Below the pieces are notes generated by a model. It was not told the origin of the DNA, searched no databases, and was given only the letters and a program-made list of their open reading frames with translations. Made by a program: the position numbers and the translations under genes. From the NCBI RefSeq assembly GCF_004570345.1, contig NZ_SPQM01000115.1:1-15688 (forward strand): a DNA stretch of 15,688 nt. The letters are read 5' to 3'. Origin of the DNA: Blastococcus sp. CT_GayMR20. Lineage in GTDB: Bacteria; Actinomycetota; Actinomycetes; Mycobacteriales; Geodermatophilaceae. Shown here one piece after another: positions 13,846 to 15,688 of this stretch; within the stretch, counting starts at the first letter, position 1; each line of letters begins with the position of its first letter.

Positions 13846-14451
13846 GTGACACGGGTCAAGTCGAGGCGCGAGGAGTACTCGGCGGCGACGCGGCAGGCCC
13901 TGCTCGAGAGCGCCACGGCCCTGTTCGCCGAGCGCGGCTACGCGCGTACCTCGCTCGACGAGATCGCGGCGGGGGCGCGGGTGACCAAGGGCGCGCTGTA
14001 CGGGCACTTCGCCAGCAAGCAGGCCCTGTTCCGCGCCGTGCTGGAGGACCTGGAGGCCGCGACGACGGAGGAGGTCGGGCGGGCGGTGGCCGCGGCGGGC
14101 ACCCCCTGGGACGGCGCGCTCGCGGGACTGGACGCGTTCCTGCAGGCGTGCTGCAACACCGTCTACGGCGCCGTGGTCATGCGCGAGGCCGCGGTCGCTC
14201 TCCCCTACGCCGAGTGGTCCGCGGCCGAGGAGCTGCACAGCTACAAGATGGTCGTCGGGCTGGTGGAGATGCTGATCGCGGCCGGCGAGATCGACCCGCT
14301 GCCGCTCGAGGCCGCTGCCCGGATCGTGCACGCCGTGGTCGGGGCGGCGGCGATGCTGATCGCCGGCGCCGCACCCGCGGACCAGGCCAAGGCCTTCGAG
14401 GACGCCCGCGCCGTCGTGCTCCGCCTCGCCGAGGGCATCCGGCGCCGCTGA
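13846..14451 (+). CDS. TetR/AcrR-family regulator
   Basis: The 201-aa cytoplasmic regulator begins TRVKSRREEYSAATRQALLE. The DNA-binding domain is ATALFAERGYARTSLDEIAAGARVTKGALYGHFASKQALF (about residues 24-62). The C-terminal helical domain (about 75-200) would bind a ligand and dimerise; it includes VVMREAAVALPYAEWSAAEELH. GTG 13846 is favoured because -10-like TATGCT ends 7 nt upstream, implying a leaderless message. ATG 13834 in the same frame would add four residues (MLPV) but lies inside that -10. The gene is divergent from the minus-strand run led by the 189-aa protein and ohr, which is the likeliest target. The ligand is unknown. Confidence 0.9.
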   Translation: MTRVKSRREEYSAATRQALLESATALFAERGYARTSLDEIAAGARVTKGALYGHFASKQALFRAVLEDLEAATTEEVGRAVAAAGTPWDGALAGLDAFLQACCNTVYGAVVMREAAVALPYAEWSAAEELHSYKMVVGLVEMLIAAGEIDPLPLEAAARIVHAVVGAAAMLIAGAAPADQAKAFEDARAVVLRLAEGIRRR

Positions 14452-14479
14452 GCAGGCCCCGATCGGGGAGCGGCCGTCC

Positions 14480-14485
14480 TACGGT
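14480..14485 (+). promoter_or_regulatory. -10-like TACGGT upstream of the SRPBCC gene
   Basis: TACGGT fits TANNNT and lies 38 nt before the ATG, in a gap that also holds the palindrome CCCCGATCGGGG (14457-14468). No -35 match is seen at the right distance, so the call is weak. Confidence 0.25.
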
Positions 14486-14522
14486 GAGGCCCCCGGGCGC
14501 CCAGCATCAGGAGTTGACTGCG

Positions 14523-14986
14523 ATGGCCGCCGGCCTGCGGACGTTCGTCGACATCGACGCCACACCCGAGCGCGTGTGGCAGGTGCTCACCGACCTGCCC
14601 GCGTACGCGGAATGGAACCCGTTCGTCACCGAGGCCGAGGGGACCTTCGTCGAGGGGACGAGGCTGCTCGTCACCGTGCCCGCCGGGAGTGCGCTCCTGC
14701 AGCCACGACTGCGGCCCACGGTGCTGGAGGTGGTCCCCCTCCGGCGGCTGCGCTATCGGAGCAGGCTCGACAGGTGGGGCATCCCCGGTCTCTTCGACGT
14801 CGAGCAGACCATCACCTCGTCGACCAGGACGGCGGTGTGCGCGTGTGGTTGCAGGACCGCTTCGGTGGCCTGCTGGCAGCGGCACTGATCCGTCCCCTGA
14901 GCCGCCACCGCCTGGCGGGCTTCACCGCCATGACCGCAGCGCTCAAGGCCCGCGTCGAGGGCACGGAGGCGCCCCGCCCCGGATGA
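14523..14986 (+). pseudogene. SRPBCC (polyketide cyclase/START-like) gene, frameshifted
   Basis: From ATG 14523, with AGGAG at 14509-14513, the frame reads as a SRPBCC ligand-binding domain: LRTFVDIDATPERVWQVLTD, AYAEWNPFVTEAEG, LRPTVLEVVPLRRLRY, IPGLFDVEQTIT. It then turns into Cys/Thr-rich nonsense and stops at 14888. The missing C-terminal part continues in another frame from about 14819: VDQDGGVRVWLQDRFGGLLA, then LSRHRLAGFTAMTAALKARVEG, stopping at 14986. One lost base between about 14805 and 14835 explains this. Adding one base restores a 154-aa protein of normal family length. These proteins bind small hydrophobic ligands. The clean sequence on both sides means the lesion is recent or is a sequencing error. 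Confidence 0.85.
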
Positions 14987-14989
14987 GAT

Positions 14990-15004
14990 CGCCGGCTCCC
15001 GGCG
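14990..15004. terminator. Short hairpin between convergent genes
   Basis: CGCCGG (14990-14995) and CCGGCG (14999-15004) form a perfect 6-bp stem around CTC in the 18-nt gap between the SRPBCC stop and the exonuclease stop. It could terminate from both sides. There is no T-run. Confidence 0.4.
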
Positions 15005-15688
15005 TCAGTGACCGATGAGGGCGAACTCCTTGCAGGTGCCCCGGTCGTGGCCCGGCCGGCGGCAGTGGGTGCAGATCCGCACCTCGCGAGGCGTCGGGAC
15101 GACGGCCCGGGCGGCGGCGAGGTCGGCCGGGGACGTCGGCTTCAGGTCGTCGAAGTAGTCCGGCAACCCCAGACCGTGCGCCGTCGTGCGCAGCTGCCGG
15201 ATCTCGGCGGTCGTGAGGATCGAGTCGGCGAGCGCCGCGGACCGCAGGTACTCCAGGATCCCGCCGTGCAGGGTGGCGACCTGGGCGGCGCCCAGACCGG
15301 CGGACCCGGCCAGCCGGGCCAGGATCTGCGCCTCGCCGCCGAGGATGCGGCCGTCCTCCAGCGCGTCGGCAAGGGCGTCGAGGTAGCGCTGGGCATCGGC
15401 CTCCGACGCCTCGGTCGCCGACGCGGGCAGCCGCGACATCAGCGAGGACATCCAGCCGTCGGCGCCCTTGCGCAGCTCGGTCGCGCGGGTGCTCGGCCGC
15501 ACGTCGCGCGGCAGCTGCGGCATCGGCCGGGTACCGGTCAGGAAGCGGAGCGGCTCGCCGTACGTCCCGAGCATCCGGGGCATCAGCGCCGCGACCGTGC
15601 GGACGTCGGCGAGCGCGGCGTGCGCGTCGACCGTCGAGAGGCGGGCCGCCTTGGCCAGCGTCGTCAGCTTGTGGTTGGGCGACCGAAG
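15005..15688 (-). CDS. DnaQ-type DEDDh exonuclease with TerB-like region and CCHC zinc knuckle (5' end outside window)
   Basis: The visible 227 residues are the C-terminal part; the gene runs past the right edge, so the N-terminal ExoI and ExoII motifs cannot be checked. The fragment opens with SPNHKLTTLAKAARLSTVDA and HAALADV, the HxAxxD ExoIII motif of DEDDh 3'-5' exonucleases (DNA polymerase III epsilon/RNase T type). About residues 100-180 form a helical block (DAQRYLDALADALEDGRILG, EAQILARLAGSAGL, ILTTAEIRQLRTTAHGLGLP) resembling TerB. The end, CTHCRRPGHDRGTC, is a C-x2-C-x4-H-x4-C zinc knuckle, a nucleic-acid-binding module. An internal ATG at 15583 is not the start, because the exonuclease motif lies upstream of it. 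Confidence 0.88.
   Translation of the reverse strand, partial: LRSPNHKLTTLAKAARLSTVDAHAALADVRTVAALMPRMLGTYGEPLRFLTGTRPMPQLPRDVRPSTRATELRKGADGWMSSLMSRLPASATEASEADAQRYLDALADALEDGRILGGEAQILARLAGSAGLGAAQVATLHGGILEYLRSAALADSILTTAEIRQLRTTAHGLGLPDYFDDLKPTSPADLAAARAVVPTPREVRICTHCRRPGHDRGTCKEFALIGH

Noticed and set aside
15005..15583. A complete 192-aa gene starting at ATG 15583
   Set aside because: The frame stays open to the window edge and the upstream part carries the HxAxxD exonuclease motif, so the ATG is internal.
1..15688. tRNA, rRNA, CRISPR, insertion sequence or prophage elements
   Set aside because: No regularly spaced repeats, transposase or integrase motifs, tRNA-like clover-leaf with CCA-adjacent arm, or rRNA-like sequence was seen on either strand by eye. 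A covariance-model scan would be decisive for small RNAs.

Overview
The window looks like ordinary chromosome from a very GC-rich actinobacterium. GC is about 70% or more by eye, codons strongly prefer G/C in the third position, and several starts are GTG. The mix of genes (a DUF427 protein, a many-TM NarL-type kinase, TetR-controlled MMPL exporter, ferritin-like protein, DnaQ/TerB-like exonuclease) recalls Geodermatophilaceae such as Blastococcus, Geodermatophilus or Modestobacter. That family placement is inference. I see no rRNA, tRNA, CRISPR array, insertion sequence or phage gene.

Layout. 1-44: tail of an upstream gene. 86-620 (+): a small zinc-ribbon protein whose start position holds an unusual GTC, then a DUF427 protein. 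747-4080 (+): a six-TM membrane protein, a many-TM sensor histidine kinase, and a LuxR/NarL response regulator overlapping the kinase by 4 nt. 4098-6468 (-): a small helical protein of unknown function, a two-part ferritin-like protein with a strong terminator hairpin, and a TetR regulator. 6580-8781 (+): an MMPL exporter divergent from that TetR, with a 30-bp dyad operator between them. 8830-9027 (-): a 65-aa zinc-ribbon protein. 9191-11480 (+): a lipoprotein with a probable beta-propeller, then an AhpD/carboxymuconolactone-decarboxylase-like protein.

11495-13784 (-) is a run of closely spaced genes on one strand. In order of transcription they are a 189-aa unknown protein, the organic hydroperoxide reductase Ohr, two tiny overlapping ORFs (21 and 33 aa, the second very rich in Cys), an enoyl-CoA hydratase, and a broken membrane-protein ORF. 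A second TetR gene (13846-14451, +) is divergent from this run and a short palindrome lies between them. A SRPBCC gene follows (14523-14986) and is interrupted by a frameshift. The window ends inside a DnaQ-type exonuclease (-) that carries a TerB-like helical region and a C-terminal CCHC zinc knuckle.

How the parts may work together (inference): the two TetR genes probably each control a divergent neighbour. Ohr, the AhpD-like protein, the ferritin-like protein and the Cys-rich peptide suggest a loose redox or metal-stress neighbourhood. The most novel item is the 21-aa/33-aa micro-ORF pair between ohr and the enoyl-CoA hydratase gene. The most concrete anomalies are the SRPBCC frameshift, the startless membrane ORF at 11495-11686, and the zinc-ribbon gene with GTC where a start should be.
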